DNA from: Timema cristinae
Lineage: Eukaryota; Arthropoda; Insecta; Phasmatodea; Timematidae
Assembly (NCBI GenBank): GCA_039000515.1
Contig: JBCFYV010011172.1
Coordinates: 70,567,941-70,631,940, forward strand
Length of the DNA: 64,000 bases
Direction of reading: 5' to 3'
Below the pieces are notes generated by a model. That model did no database searches. It was not told the DNA's origin and saw only the letters and a program-made list of their open reading frames with translations. Both the position numbers and the translations under genes were made by a program. Positions 1 through 10,749 of this stretch are shown here, piece after piece; positions within the stretch are counted from its first letter, which is position 1; every line of letters begins with the position of its first letter.

Positions 1-41
1 AGTTAAAATGTGTATAGCCCGAACAAGCAGTGAGACACAAT
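1..41 (+). mobile_element. SINE group II, 3' tail
   Basis: The window opens with TATAGCCCGAACAAGCAG..., the diverged 3' end of the SINE that is complete at 52861-53095. Confidence 0.6.
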
Positions 42-363
42 GAAAAAAATATCTATTTATCACACTTCCCACAGGTAACATAATTATTGCTCTCAGCCAT
101 AAAAGAGCCACTAGTATCTTCCTGGGTCACTGGCACCCAGAATCTGATGATAGTAGATTTGGAAGCACTCAAATACTGCCTGGTGGCATTCAGAGATGAT
201 TCTTAGTCCTATTCAGAAATTAAACTATAGCCTGCTTAGAACAGTGGACAAACACTTTAATAAGTGAGTCTAGATGTCAAATTAGAGGATATGGAATATG
301 TCTTATTTTATTCATGAGTATTTGTTTATGAAAATCAAACAGTTTATAGAGTAGAGAGCTTAC

Positions 364-558
364 CTGGAAGAGTAGACTGGCATAAAGCAAAGTGCCATCC
401 CCACCTAGGCAGATGATAAAATCTATCTTGTCGGTAAGGTCATCTTTGCCATCTCTGAAGGTCATCAACCTGTCTTGGACCATCGTGAAGCTGGCATTGG
501 AAAGCAGCAGAGGGTCATCCATCACTGTCTGCTCTACAAACACTACCATGTGCTTCTC
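364..558 (-). CDS. NADK: NAD kinase exon b, left-hand copy
   Basis: Same as 53418-53612: 65 codons with the GGDGT motif and the same splice sites. The coding sequence shows no difference that I can see, while the surrounding introns differ by short indels (for example one or two bases near 117, 206 and 285). Confidence 0.85.
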
Positions 559-801
559 CTGCAACACAACACTCTTTACAATCTCAGGCTACCAACTATA
601 GGCTCGACAATAAGCTGAGCCTGTCTAATTAGGTGTCAGATCCTTTGAAAACAGGATGTGAACTAGGGGTCTTAATGAAAACTAGCAAATATTCCCACAG
701 ATTGAGCAGTTGCTAAACATCAATGAATTAAAAAGGTCTTAAAGTTTTTACCAAGAGCTTTCTATCATAAAACCTTGCTCGCAAAATAGGGATGGCTGTA
801 C

Positions 802-931
802 CTCTATGAGCCATTTGACGAGTTGCGTGAAGGGTTGCAATACAGAAACGTCGCGCACCTTCTTGATGACAAGAACTGTGAGGGGGGGCTTGTACCACGT
901 GAGACGCTGACTCGCCGGATCTTGGATTGTC
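802..931 (-). CDS. NADK: NAD kinase exon a, left-hand copy
   Basis: Apparently the same sequence as 53856-53985, including both splice sites, at an offset of 53054 bases. It translates to the same 43 residues. In this copy only exons a and b are inside the window; the remaining exons would lie left of base 1 if the copy is real. Whether this is a second gene, an allele or an assembly duplicate cannot be settled from the window. Confidence 0.85.
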
Positions 932-1757
932 CTGTAACAAACAAGCCCAACACATTATTATTATTATATCAAGGAAGATATCACAATTAAATAGTGATGT
1001 TAAACAAAGGCAAAAGACTGGAGAAGTGATATAGATTTTTAGGAGGAGCTTTTCCATCAAGCTACTTTGGGGTGAAGGCTTAATTGAAGGGACCACCAGG
1101 AAAAAATGCCCAGTTTTTCAGCAGGTTGCCCACTGTCTATTAGTTTGATTGTATGCGGCTCTTTCAAAGTGGGACCCCATGGGGAATTCAGTCACAGTGC
1201 GTTGACTGTAGTTGTGTTGCTACAGTACTACTTAGTGTGTAGTTTATTTTTTGCCACTGAAGAGAGGACAACCAGAAATAATGTTTAGTTTACCTTAAGA
1301 GTCAATGTGTATGAAGAAGGGAAATAAAACAACTTCAATGAAGGATATGGTAATTTATGCTTATCGAGAAATTAGTCAAACTTGTTAGCTTTAAGGAGGG
1401 TGTCCATTGAAGTTTGTTTTTAGATTGCAGCTATCTATCGCTCTTTCCTACTATTTGGGTTATGTGCGAAAACCCCGAAAAGTAGCTCATTGAAGCAAAT
1501 AATGTTAACAAACAAAAATTATAGAAGTTAGGCATCGTGCTTCTGCTATTTTTAGGCTCACGAGCCACTATTGAGCAGTAACCAAACAAGGAGAGAAAAA
1601 TATTTCTTGCTCTTTACGATGAATCGACACTAAAAGTGGTCCACAATTATATCAAAAGCAAGCAATAAGATTTCAAATTCTTGAGGATGATATGTAAGTT
1701 TCACACTAATAATAAATGTTTTCATAATTATTGCTGTATTATTCATTTTTAGTGGTA

Positions 1758-2229
1758 TTATTTAATAAATGGGCCATTGACATTGGGTAATTGCTGGCTT
1801 TCAGGTATATTTACCGTTCCCTCTTCAAGCCTTTGGCCGAAGCTCAATTTTTGAAATGAGTAAAAATCACTGGTACTTCCATATGATCCAACATCAATCC
1901 AAGTGAAGCAATTATCTGCATCTACCAGAGCCATAAGTACTACTGAAAAGTAATTCTTGTAGTTATAGAACAGTGAACCGCTGTGTGATGGCTTCTTTAC
2001 TCTGATATGTTTGCCATCTATCGCGCCCAGGCAATTAGGGAAATTTGTCCTTGTTGCATATACATCGGCTATTTGAAGCCAAGCAGTTTCCTTTGTTTCC
2101 GCCATGTATGTTGGTTTTAGGTATATCCACAGTTTGTCACAAGTATCTCTGACAAATTCACACATAGTAGTAGCACCAATGAGGTATTCATAGTACATAG
2201 AATGAAAACTATTACCCGTAGCAAGATAC
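1758..2229 (-). pseudogene. PIF/Harbinger transposase, 3' exon, truncated (left copy)
   Basis: 157 codons begin at the acceptor TTTGCAG: YLATGNSFHSMYYEYLIGAT, then PNCLGAIDGKHIRVKKP and FTWIDVGSYGSTSDFYSF. This is the DDE_4-type Harbinger core, with the first Asp in AIDGKH and the second in VGSYGSTSD. The frame stops after NVNGPFIK, before the region that normally carries the third acidic catalytic residue, and no continuation was found at lower coordinates. The left end of the element therefore appears to be lost. Confidence 0.85.
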
Positions 2230-2285
2230 CTGCAAATTAAATAAAACAAACTTTAAAATTTAGTTTAATGTAACCATACAGCTTT

Positions 2286-2425
2286 TTTTTTAGCACCGCT
2301 TATTACTACCCGTTCGGGTTGTACACCTATGTATTAATTATACTATTGGGTTAGGGATGAGGTAGGTGTAATCTAGAGGAAGTGCACCCGCATTTGCGTG
2401 AAGATAGAGAGTGAGAAACTATTAA
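2286..2425 (-). mobile_element. SINE group II, 3' part
   Basis: Reverse-oriented tail GCACCGCTTATTACTACCCG followed by the AGGGATGAGG...CCCGCATTTGCGTG body. It lies inside the Harbinger transposase intron and is duplicated at 55338-55478. Confidence 0.75.
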
Positions 2426-2654
2426 GGACTTGCATTTTGGAGGGGGCTCGAGGGGGTAGTCAGCAAAATAAAGATTTTTAAAGGGGTTTGCCCACCAACC
2501 CAAAGGGGGTACTGAGGACTATATCCATAAAAATGTTAAATTATTTTTGCCCCCTCCCGGGTACGCCACTGTTTCCTAGAAGCTAGGCAGAATGAATTCT
2601 GAATACTATGTATAATTTATATAAACAAATTTATTTATCTATTGTATGTTACAG

Positions 2655-3382
2655 ATAGAGAAATCCACAAAGGTGGCGAAACCTAAGAACATGCTTTAAG
2701 CGAGAACTGAATGAACAAAAAAAGGGTAAATCAGGACAAGCAGCTACAAAACGTAGAAAGTACGTTTATTTTGATCAATTATTGTTTCCGCTGTCAACTA
2801 TCGAAGACAGAGACTGTAATTAATATTAGCTCTATTCGAGAGAGGCAGAAGAGAATTAAAATGACAACAGAGATGATGAAGAAGGAAATTCCAATATCAA
2901 ACGCGCACAGCCTAGCGTGAGTCGATCAAAAAAGAACCATTATCCTATGAGGAATCATTATTAAATATATTGCAGGATAAAAGGTCAGAGGAAATTGATG
3001 AGGACAAATCATTTTTGCTGTCTTTTGTTCCTTCATTTAAAAAGTTAAATGCAGATCAAAAAATTTGAAGTGGAGTTTCTAAGAGTGATGAGACGAATTG
3101 AAAATGGACAACCATCTACAAGTCTAACACATTTAGAAACGCTTCCCCGTCTAGTACACTCATAAAAGGCACACCTTATACTCATCATTTGACTAACCAG
3201 ACCCCCTTTACCAGTAATAATTACTACCTCTCGCAAAGCTTACCTTCTCAATATTTACAGTCCTCATCTCAAATACCTTGCAATGCTATGAGCTCCAGTG
3301 CGACAAGTGCTCAAAGTCATGAATCGGAAAACAGTTGCTTCTCCGATGAGCTCTCAACTCATTCAGAGATATTCAATTTGTA
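2655..3382 (+). pseudogene. MADF/BESS-domain gene of the Harbinger element (left copy)
   Basis: After a TGTTACAG acceptor the plus strand encodes the second half of a MADF (Myb/SANT-like) domain: QRWRNLRTCFKRELNEQKKG, then RRKYVYFDQLLFP. A serine/asparagine-rich linker follows, then a BESS motif around DEDKSFLLSFVPSFKKL, and a Ser/Thr-rich tail ending EIFNL. MADF or Myb-like proteins are the usual second gene of PIF/Harbinger elements. Relative to a single frame there is a one-base shift after the IEDRD segment and a TAA before NDNRDD; this copy has further indels near 2668, 2935, 3055 and 3148. The MADF N-terminal exon is missing. The gene is antisense to, and inside, the transposase intron 2230-3482. 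Confidence 0.75.
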
Positions 3383-3482
3383 AGTGAAGCCTAGAATTTA
3401 TACTTTGTCAAGAACTGTTCGTGTAAAACAAGTTTTATCTCATAAATAAATAAAATTATAACGAATGTGAATTTTTTTTAAC

Positions 3483-3794
3483 CTTAATGTAACAGATAGC
3501 CTTTCTTCTGGGGGGATACACTCTCTCCATTTGGTGTTCTGATAGGTTATTGAATGCCCTCAGAGGAACAAAAGTTCATCAAAACTGCTTATACTCATTA
3601 TATAGTCGTTGAAAAATTTATTTGGATAATGCCCGCAAATCATTGTACAACTTGTAGAATTGACCTTTGAGTAATCGTTGACTTGATAATGGATGTACCC
3701 AGTACTCTTTCTTACGTTTCAATTTTCTTTGATGAATTACGAGTGCACATACACAAGCTGTTTCTATCAGTCCATGGCATGACTGGTGGAAAAA
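3483..3794 (-). pseudogene. PIF/Harbinger transposase, 5' exon (left copy)
   Basis: The minus strand reads HQRKLKRKKEYWVHPLSSQR, then LLKGQFYKLYNDLR, SSFDELL, ITYQNTKWRECIP and RLSVTLR. This is the N-terminal part of a Harbinger transposase (typical YWVHP and TRWRECIP patterns). The exon ends with a GT donor in phase 2, so the Arg codon is completed at 2229, where the other exon starts with YLATGNSF. Damage: an in-frame TGA after the DELL segment in both copies and an extra base near 3632 (GCATTATCC against GCTTATCC). There is no in-frame ATG at the start. Confidence 0.8.
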
Positions 3795-3799
3795 GGTTT

Positions 3800-3879
3800 A
3801 GTTGGACCACTTTTTGTTGAATGTGCGCAGACATCTCAATCGACCAACTGTCCAGTCGGTTGGTGCGCGCGGGGCCTAA
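3800..3879 (+). mobile_element. Right terminus of the Harbinger element with TAA
   Basis: The segment ends GTTGGTGCGCGCGGGGCC followed by TAA at 3877-3879, the trinucleotide favoured as target site by PIF/Harbinger elements. It lies just outside the transposase 5' exon, as expected for a terminus. A matching inverted left end was not found, in keeping with the truncated transposase. Confidence 0.5.
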
Positions 3880-4733
3880 GTCTTAAATTACATAAAGTTA
3901 GGGTTTTTCAGGAATCTGGAATGGAATACTATCACTAAGCCAATACTTATAGCTGTTAATTATCTGTACACTATTTGATGTGAAATTTAGAATAACTGTA
4001 ATGGAATTCAATAATTTAGGGGGGAAATGTGGCCCCGTGGAATGTGAGGCCCGGGGTAATTCCCACCCCCTCCCCCCAGCAGCGGCAGGGGGGCTTACGT
4101 AAGACAGAGAAAGACGATCAAGAATGACGCAGTGACCCAGCCACCCAAATGGAAACATAATGATTACAAGTGTCGAGAAGTGGATTCAAGGACCTTGGTC
4201 ATTATTTAATAATGGTTTAAAGTTTTTTATAACTGTAATAATTCATATATTCGCTAATAATACTTTTTTTATGATTTCAATTAAGTGTAAATTAAAAAAT
4301 ATATGTATTTTTTCATTTTACATGTTTAGTACAATAAATTTAAATTCCATTTACAAGAGTAGTTATTGTTAATTATTTCGCGCTATTTATTTACATCTCT
4401 ACGTTAATAATTACCGCAATTTATAAACTGCATTGCAAATAATTGTTATTCCTGAGGACAATTTACAGCAAATATAACATAGGCAGACGCGGGTGAAGGG
4501 GGTAGGAGAAGGAAGGGCTTTTACTTATTTTGCTTACAATGGGAGAAGGGGGCCAAAAATGTACTTACGTAACATTTGACCGAGAAAATAGCAGATAAAT
4601 TTCTAATAGATATTGAATGTTTATCATATATTATTATTAATTATTATTATTTAAAACAATGACTGACTTTATAGTTCTAATAATAGAGCTAGCTAGATAA
4701 GTGAGACGCCACTCGGACCTACCTTACACTCCT

Positions 4734-5013
4734 TGTTAGGAATTGAAATAAGGTTGAGGGACATGGAGCCAATGAATGTAGTAATATTAGTTGATCAAGA
4801 GGGCTGTGCAGTTCTAGCTTTTCTTGTTTTAGTGATGTTTATGTTTTGCTCATAGTTGTTTTAAGTCTTTGGTTTTTATCTATGAAGTATTATTAAAGTC
4901 AACAATGCAATCATAGTTAAGACTCGGTAAACGTTGTTTATATTTTATTTCACTTCTTTTGAAAAATAACTGTGTGATTAATATTCTTGGCGGGTAGCCA
5001 AGTTTAATTTACA
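4734..5013 (+). repeat. Probable 5' LTR of a BEL/Pao element (left copy)
   Basis: A segment starts TGTTAGGAATTG and ends AATTTACA, so it has TG...CA ends. It is followed within a few bases by TGGCGACCGTGAAAGG, a leader typical of BEL/Pao elements, and then by BEL/Pao-type coding remnants. No second LTR is visible, so the boundary is inferred from these signals alone. Confidence 0.55.
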
Positions 5014-5019
5014 TTTTAT

Positions 5020-6735
5020 GGCGACCGTGAAAGGAAAGTTGTGATTTAAAAGCAAGAATTGTGAACTACATTCGAGTGTAGGCCTAATCATCAAAATTAA
5101 GAAGAAGGCTCGTGCTAAACTTGTGTTGCGGATTATAAACAAGGTAAATGTACAAGCTTGTTATTACCTCCTGGAGCAGAAGTTTACTGAATTAAATACA
5201 ATAGACAAAGACATGCCCAACCTTTTGCTAGAAGCAGATTCAGCATTGCTGGGTTTAGATGGAGAAAGTGAAGCTGCTGGCGAATGTATGTAAGAATAAA
5301 TCTTTGAAGGCTATGAATGCGAGTGATTAAGATGCCACGAGTGTAAGTGCTTTAAGCTTCCAGAGATTGAACTAAAGAAGTTTGGAGGTGATATAAGGGA
5401 TTGGTTGCAGTTCTGGAGTCAGTTCAAGAAGATTCATGAAGATTGTGATATCGTTCCAGAGGATTAATTCCAATACTTATTGAATGCAACACGAGATCGG
5501 GATCTTGTGAAAGTTTCCCTCCAAATGGAGATAATTACTCCTAGTGATTGATAGCTTGAAATAACGATTTGATCGCGATGATTTTATCATAGAAGTTTAT
5601 TTTAGAGAGTTGCTAAAGCTATTAATACACAATGCATTGCAGCCATAAGAGAGAATTGCTCTTTCCACAATATAGGACAAAATCAAGTCCTACTTGAGAG
5701 CCTTGGATACTTTCGGTGTTACAACCGACAAGTGTGCTACTATGTTATACCCCTTGGTAGAGTCATGCACGCCAGAGGAAGTATTACGTGCGTGGCAGAG
5801 GAACTCCAACACTTCTAGATCTACTTACTGGTACAGCACTTCCTGACGGAGAAGGAACAATCAGAAGTAGGTTGAGTGATATCATGGTTTTCATGAAGTG
5901 TGAGGTGGAAGGGGAACAAGGTATTTCCCTTGCTGTAGCTGGTTTTGGAGTAGGAGCGAACCATAGATCAACAAGAAAGAAGAGAGGCCAGTTTTAAGGC
6001 ACAGAAAATGACCTTTAATAAAAAGCGACACATAATGAATAGTAATGGATGCTGCTTTTTATGTTTGAGGACGGGGCACATTTCTAAGAGGTGCAAAGCT
6101 AGTTTAAGGTGTGTAAATCTGTGGGAAAAGGCACCTTTTTCTGATGGGTCATAATCTTGCTTCTAACAAAGAAGGTTTTAATAAATCCATGAACCCATAG
6201 CTGAAACCAGTCAAGCATTGACAACCCCAGTAGTTGAGAATGTTTTATCCAACCATACTATTGAAGTATTTCTACAAACTCTTGTTTTTTCTCTAAGGGG
6301 TGCTGAAACCGAGCGCAGTGTTCGTGCTGTTATTGACACAGGGTTACAGAAATCCTGCAATTTGAGGAGTGCAGCTCTGGAGATGGGTTATTCTATATTA
6401 AAGAGGGACAAAATTATTCATTCCTTGTTTGGTGGCTGTACAACTGTATTTGAATATGAGATCCGGTTAGGTAGCCTGGATGGCAAATATTCTTGTAATT
6501 TCCGAGCATTGGACTAGCAAACAATAAGTGGGAACATATCACATGTCAGTGAAGGTTCCTGGACACAAGAACTACGGGACAACCACATCAAATAACATAT
6601 ATTGTTGAGGGTCTTTCTCCTATGAAGGTTCTTATAGGTGCCGATGTGGCCGAAAAGTTGCTAACCGGTCGGCGTCACATCCTACAATATGGTCTAGTTG
6701 CAGTTGAAACATTACTGGCTTGTAATAATAGACTA
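5020..6735 (+). pseudogene. BEL/Pao retroelement gag-protease remnant (left copy)
   Basis: Broken reading frames give, in order: a Gag segment with IELKKFGGD and WLQFWSQFKKIHED (the DUF1759 pattern of Pao/BEL elements, about 5355-5640); a weak CCHC-like knuckle, CCFLCLRTGHISKRC (about 6050-6105); and a retropepsin-like segment (6218-6517) with AVIDTG and KIIHSLFGG, followed after a frame break by LIGADVAEKLLTGRRH (6625-6680). These are the Gag and aspartic-protease regions of the family. Several stops and frameshifts make it non-coding. Reverse transcriptase and integrase are absent, because a SINE 3' part begins about 6745 and the element does not resume. Confidence 0.85.
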
Positions 6736-6744
6736 TACTGCCAA

Positions 6745-6885
6745 TGGCGGATATATCGGGCTCAATTCCGGTCGAGTGTACTAAGTATATTTTCTCTAAA
6801 TGGTTGTACACTCTTCCTCCACGCAAATGCGGTTAACTGCTTCTAAATTCAATCTTCCTCATCTCTAACACACTAACTTAATCAG
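6745..6885 (+). mobile_element. SINE group II, body fragment
   Basis: Contains TTTTCTCTAAATGGTTGTAC, CACGCAAATGCGG and CCTCATCTCTAACACACTAA, the body shared by group II SINEs. It interrupts the BEL/Pao protease region. Confidence 0.65.
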
Positions 6886-6889
6886 TATA

Positions 6890-7850
6890 TAACATGAAAG
6901 GCTAGAAAGACGCGATGCTAAGAAGGAGAAGAAGAAAAAGAAGAAAAATATCATGCTGTACTGACGTAAAATAATTAACCTTGAAGCTAGCTCATGGATG
7001 CTTATGTAATAATCAGGGCCCGGATTTTGATGACATGTCATTTTTTTTAGTTCGTCAAATACAATGCTCATAAGTACATAAACTCAGTTCATGATCGCTT
7101 TGTTGTGGAATTTTATATTTTATCGGTATTTTTGAGTCATTTTAAGTCATTTAAAGTTATTTTTAGGCATTCATGTTGAATAAGTCTATTTTAAATACTA
7201 AAAATATTTTATAAATACATAAATACTCAAATATATATATTTTTTCAATTCAAATTTGTCGGAATAAGATAATTTAAGCAATAAACTATGTATACTCTTT
7301 GCTTGTGCGACGGAGTAACTAAGCTGAAAAGATTTGCGTTGGGAGGAAAAGTAGTTATTTGTAAATCAATATTAAATTTAGCAGAATGTAAAAGTTTAGT
7401 TGTGAAAGAATTTTCATTGCATTTTACATTTTGTAAAGTACGTGTTTGATTTAACCGTGAGCATTTATCTCGAGTTGTTCATATTTTTAGGTAGACCATT
7501 TTTTGAAAATTGTAAGTAATTTTTTTTTTAATTTTAGGTAATTTTATAAGTATTATTCTAAAATCATTTTTGGGTCATAAGAATTCAGGGCATGTTAATA
7601 ATTAAATGACCGAAAATTTACCCTGGCCAATCACTGTTAGCTTGTGGTTTTAGTGTTGGTAAGAAGCACCTTTAGAAAAACATATCTTAAAACATGTTCG
7701 CATTAGTTTAATAATATACACGGGTAGTAAGACGCGGTGCTAAATATTACTATTATTAATAATACACACACACACACACACACAAGACCGCGTATGGATA
7801 AAGTTGAATGTAAACTGCATTCACCCTAAAATACAGAAGATTCATATAAC
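6890..7850. other. No gene seen; AT-rich
   Basis: Apart from the SINE tail and (CA)n listed separately I see no coding, RNA or element signature here. Confidence 0.6.
7712..7784 (+). repeat. SINE tail fragment and (CA)n
   Basis: ACGGGTAGTAAGACGCGGTG is the common SINE 3' end. It is followed by an A/T-rich triplet tail and a run of CA dinucleotides (about 7766-7784). Confidence 0.7.
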
Positions 7851-7854
7851 TTTA

Positions 7855-9735
7855 CTGCGCTCTTTTATAGCCTGTAATAGAGGAACTTAGTCGCACCCTT
7901 CTGTAGCCTGTAATAGAGGAACTTAGTTGCACCCTTTTGTGGCCTGTAATAGAGGAACTTAGTCGCACCCTTTTGTGGCCTGTAATAGAGGAACTTAGTC
8001 GCACCCTTTTGTGGCCTGTAATAGAGGAACTTAGTCGCACCCTTCTGTAGCTTGTAGTAGAGGAACTTAGTCGCACCCTTATGTAGCTTGTAATAGAGGA
8101 ACTTAGTCGCACCCTTATGTAGCTTGTAATAGAGGAACTTAGTCGCACCCTTATGTAGCCTGTAAGAAAGGAACTTAGTCGCACCCTTTTGTGGCCTGTA
8201 ATAGAGGAACTTAGTCGCACCCTTTTGTGGCCTGTAATAGAGGACCTTAGTCGCACCCTTCTGTAGCCTGTAGTAGAGGAACTTAGTCGCACCCTTATGT
8301 AGCCTGTAATAGAGGAACTTAGTCGCACCCTTTTGTGGCCTGTAATAGAGGAACTTAGTCGCACCCTTTTGTGGCCTGTAATAGAGGACCTTAGTCGCAC
8401 CCTTTTGTAGCTTGTAATAGAGGAACTTAGTCGCACCCTTCTATAGCTTGTAATAGAGGAACTTAGTTGCACCCTTCTGTAGCCTGTAATAGAGGAACTT
8501 ATTCGCACCCTTCTGTAGCCTGTAATAGAGGAACTTAGTTGAACCCTTCTGTAGCCTGTAATAGAGGAACTTAGTCGCACCCTTCTGTAGCTTGTAATAG
8601 AGGAACTTAGTCGCACCCTTCTGTAGCCTGTAATAGAGGAACTTAGTTGCAACCTTCTGTAGCCTGTAATAGAGGAACTTAGTCGCACCCTTCTGTAGCC
8701 TGTAATAGGGGAACTTAGTCGCACCCTTCTGTAGCCTGTAATAGAGGAACTTAGTTGCACCCTTCTGTAGCCTGTAATAGAGGAACTTAGTCGCACCCTT
8801 CTGTAGCTTGTAATAGAGGAACTTAGTCGCACCCTTCTGTAGCCTGTAATTGAGGAACTTAGTTGCACCCTTCTGTAGCCTGTAATAGAGGAACTTAGTC
8901 GCACCCTTCTGTAGCCTGTAATAGAGGAACTTAGTCGCACGCTTTTGTGGCCTGTAATAGAGGAACTTAGTCGCACCCTTCTGTAGCCTGTAGTAGAGGA
9001 ACTTAGTCGCACCCTTCTGTAGCTTGTAATAGAGGAACTTAGTCGCACCCTTTTGTGGCCTGTAATAGAGGAACTTAGTCGCACCCTGTTGTGGCCTGTA
9101 ATAGAGGAACTTAGTCGCACCCTTTTGTGGCCTGTAATAGAGGACCTTAGTCGCACCCTTTTGTAGCTTGTAATATAGGAACTTAGTCGCACCCTTCTAT
9201 AGCTTGTAATAGAGGAACTTAGTTGAAACCTTCTGTAGCCTGTAATAGAGGAACTTAGTCGCACCCTTCTGTAGCTTGTAATAGAGGAACTTAGTCGCAC
9301 CCTTCTGTAGCTTGTAATAGAGGAACTTAGTCGCACACCCTTCTGTAGCCTGTAATAGAGGAACTTATTCGCACCCTTCTGTAGCCTGTAATAGAGGAAC
9401 TTAGTTGCACCCTTCTGTAGCCTGTAATAGAGGAACTTAGTTGCACCCTTCTGTAGCCTGTAATAGAGGAACTTATTCGCACCCTTCTGTAGCCTGTAAT
9501 AGAGGAACTTAGTTGAACCCTTCTGTAGCCTGTAATAGAGGAACTTAGTTGCACCCTTCTGTAGCCTGTAATAGAGGAACTTATTTGCACCCTTCAGTAG
9601 CCTGTAATAGAGGAACTTAGTTGAACCCTTCTGTAGCCTGTAATAGAGGAACTTAGTTGCACCCTTCTGTAGCCTGTAATAGAGGAACTTTGTCGCACCC
9701 TTCTGTAGCGTGTAATAGAGGACCTTTATTTATTG
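7855..9735. repeat. 36-bp minisatellite, about 52 units
   Basis: The unit on the plus strand is about GTCGCACCCTTCTGTAGCCT followed by GTAATAGAGGAACTTA. Variants include TTTTGTGGCC, CTGTAGCTTG and AGTTGCACCC. The unit length is a multiple of three and the minus-strand frame lacks stops, so it makes long artificial ORFs of 494 and 87 residues with a 12-residue repeat. Blocks of variant units recur in the same order (about 7930-8110, 8170-8400, 8935-9160), showing multi-unit duplications. It decays after 9710. Confidence 0.97.
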
Positions 9736-9802
9736 CATTCTTATGTAGCCTGTCATAGAGTAGCTTTATTATACTCTTCTATAGCCTGTAATGTAAAGTC
9801 CA

Positions 9803-9912
9803 TTCACGGTAGGAATTACTCTCTGAAAGGTCTTTTTTCCTACCAATATCCTACTATATATTAGATTTATGGTAGGGAAAAAGGCCTTTCAGAAGTCAAT
9901 TCCTACCGTGAA
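9803..9912. mobile_element. Short foldback element (MITE-like hairpin)
   Basis: TTCACGGTAGGAATT at the left is mirrored by AATTCCTACCGTGAA at the right. Arms of about 43 bp (CTGAAAGGYCTTTTT...CTACCA) surround a short AT loop. It sits at the degenerate edge of the 36-bp array. Confidence 0.75.
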
Positions 9913-10142
9913 CAGACAATATCAACCTTATTGTACTCTTCTGCGGTGTAACAGAGAAGATAAATTGTACTTTGCTGTAACCTTAGAGCTTTTCAGCACT
10001 TTACTCTAACGTTTAATATAGCAATTTTACTGCACTCTTTTGTAGCCTGTAATATAGCAGCTTGATTGCATAAACATTTTAGAAAACATTCTAAAATTAT
10101 AATCTAAGTAAGGCACGTTAAAATGCAAAAATAATAAGACTT

Positions 10143-10747
10143 AAAACTTATGTAGGCCTTCTAGTAATTTTTAATGTAAAAAAGTGGACCAAGCCAGTGA
10201 AAGTGGATTAGAAATTTATAAATATATTTTCCAAAAAAAGTTAAAGTATCGTAAAAAGATTGACTAGTGTTGAGATCTTTTTAGGATTAAAATGTAGTAT
10301 GTTAGAAAATTAAAAAAAACAAACAGTATAAGTCAATATTTTAACTAAACAAAAGATTAAATGTGCATAAGAATTTATTAGCATGGAAATTTTAAGGATA
10401 GGAAATGTTGAATTTTTAATTAAAGATGATCAACTTTTTAGTTTTTTCAAAAAAGATAAGTATTATAAAAGGATTGACTAGTGTTGATATATTTTTATAA
10501 TTAAAATGTAGAATGTTAGATAACATCTTTTAATCTTTTGTTTAGTTAAAATATTAACTCAGACAGTTAAAAAAAATAATCTAACATTCTACATCTTAAT
10601 TCTAAAAGATCTCAACATTAGTCAATCTTCTTATTATAATTTAATATTTTTTGAAAAATCTATTTATAAATATTGTTAATGCACTTCCCCTAGTTTAGTC
10701 CACATTTTAACATTAAAAATTACTCGAAGGTAGCCTACATCAGTTTC
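10143..10747. mobile_element. AT-rich foldback element, ~600 bp
   Basis: The left end (AAACTTATGTAGGCC...AGTAATTTTTAATGT) pairs with the inverted right end (ACATTAAAAATTACT...GTAGCCTACATCAG). Inside, the motif GATTGACTAGTGTTGA...AAAATGTAG occurs twice directly (about 10258 and 10472) and once inverted (about 10580-10630). TAACTAAACAAAAGATTAA (10341) is mirrored at 10525-10550. No coding capacity. Confidence 0.7.
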
Positions 10748-10749
10748 AG

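Larger units (their letters stand above)
1..6115. repeat. Left copy of a ~6.1-kb duplicated segment
   Basis: Base 1 corresponds to about 53053, and the match runs colinearly to about 6115, where the other copy meets an N gap (59173). Gene content and order are the same: NAD kinase exons b and a, Harbinger/MADF element, BEL/Pao 5' end. Differences are mainly one- or two-base indels with few substitutions. This copy holds the better BEL/Pao reading near its end. Confidence 0.95.

Noticed and set aside
728..1096. 122-residue minus-strand ORF
   Set aside because: It overlaps NAD kinase exon a in the wrong frame. The real frame is the 43-codon exon at 802-931. The same holds for 53782-54150.
7852..9336. 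494-residue minus-strand ORF with 12-residue repeats
   Set aside because: By-product of a 36-bp minisatellite whose unit length is a multiple of three and lacks stops in that frame. No flanking gene structure or domain.
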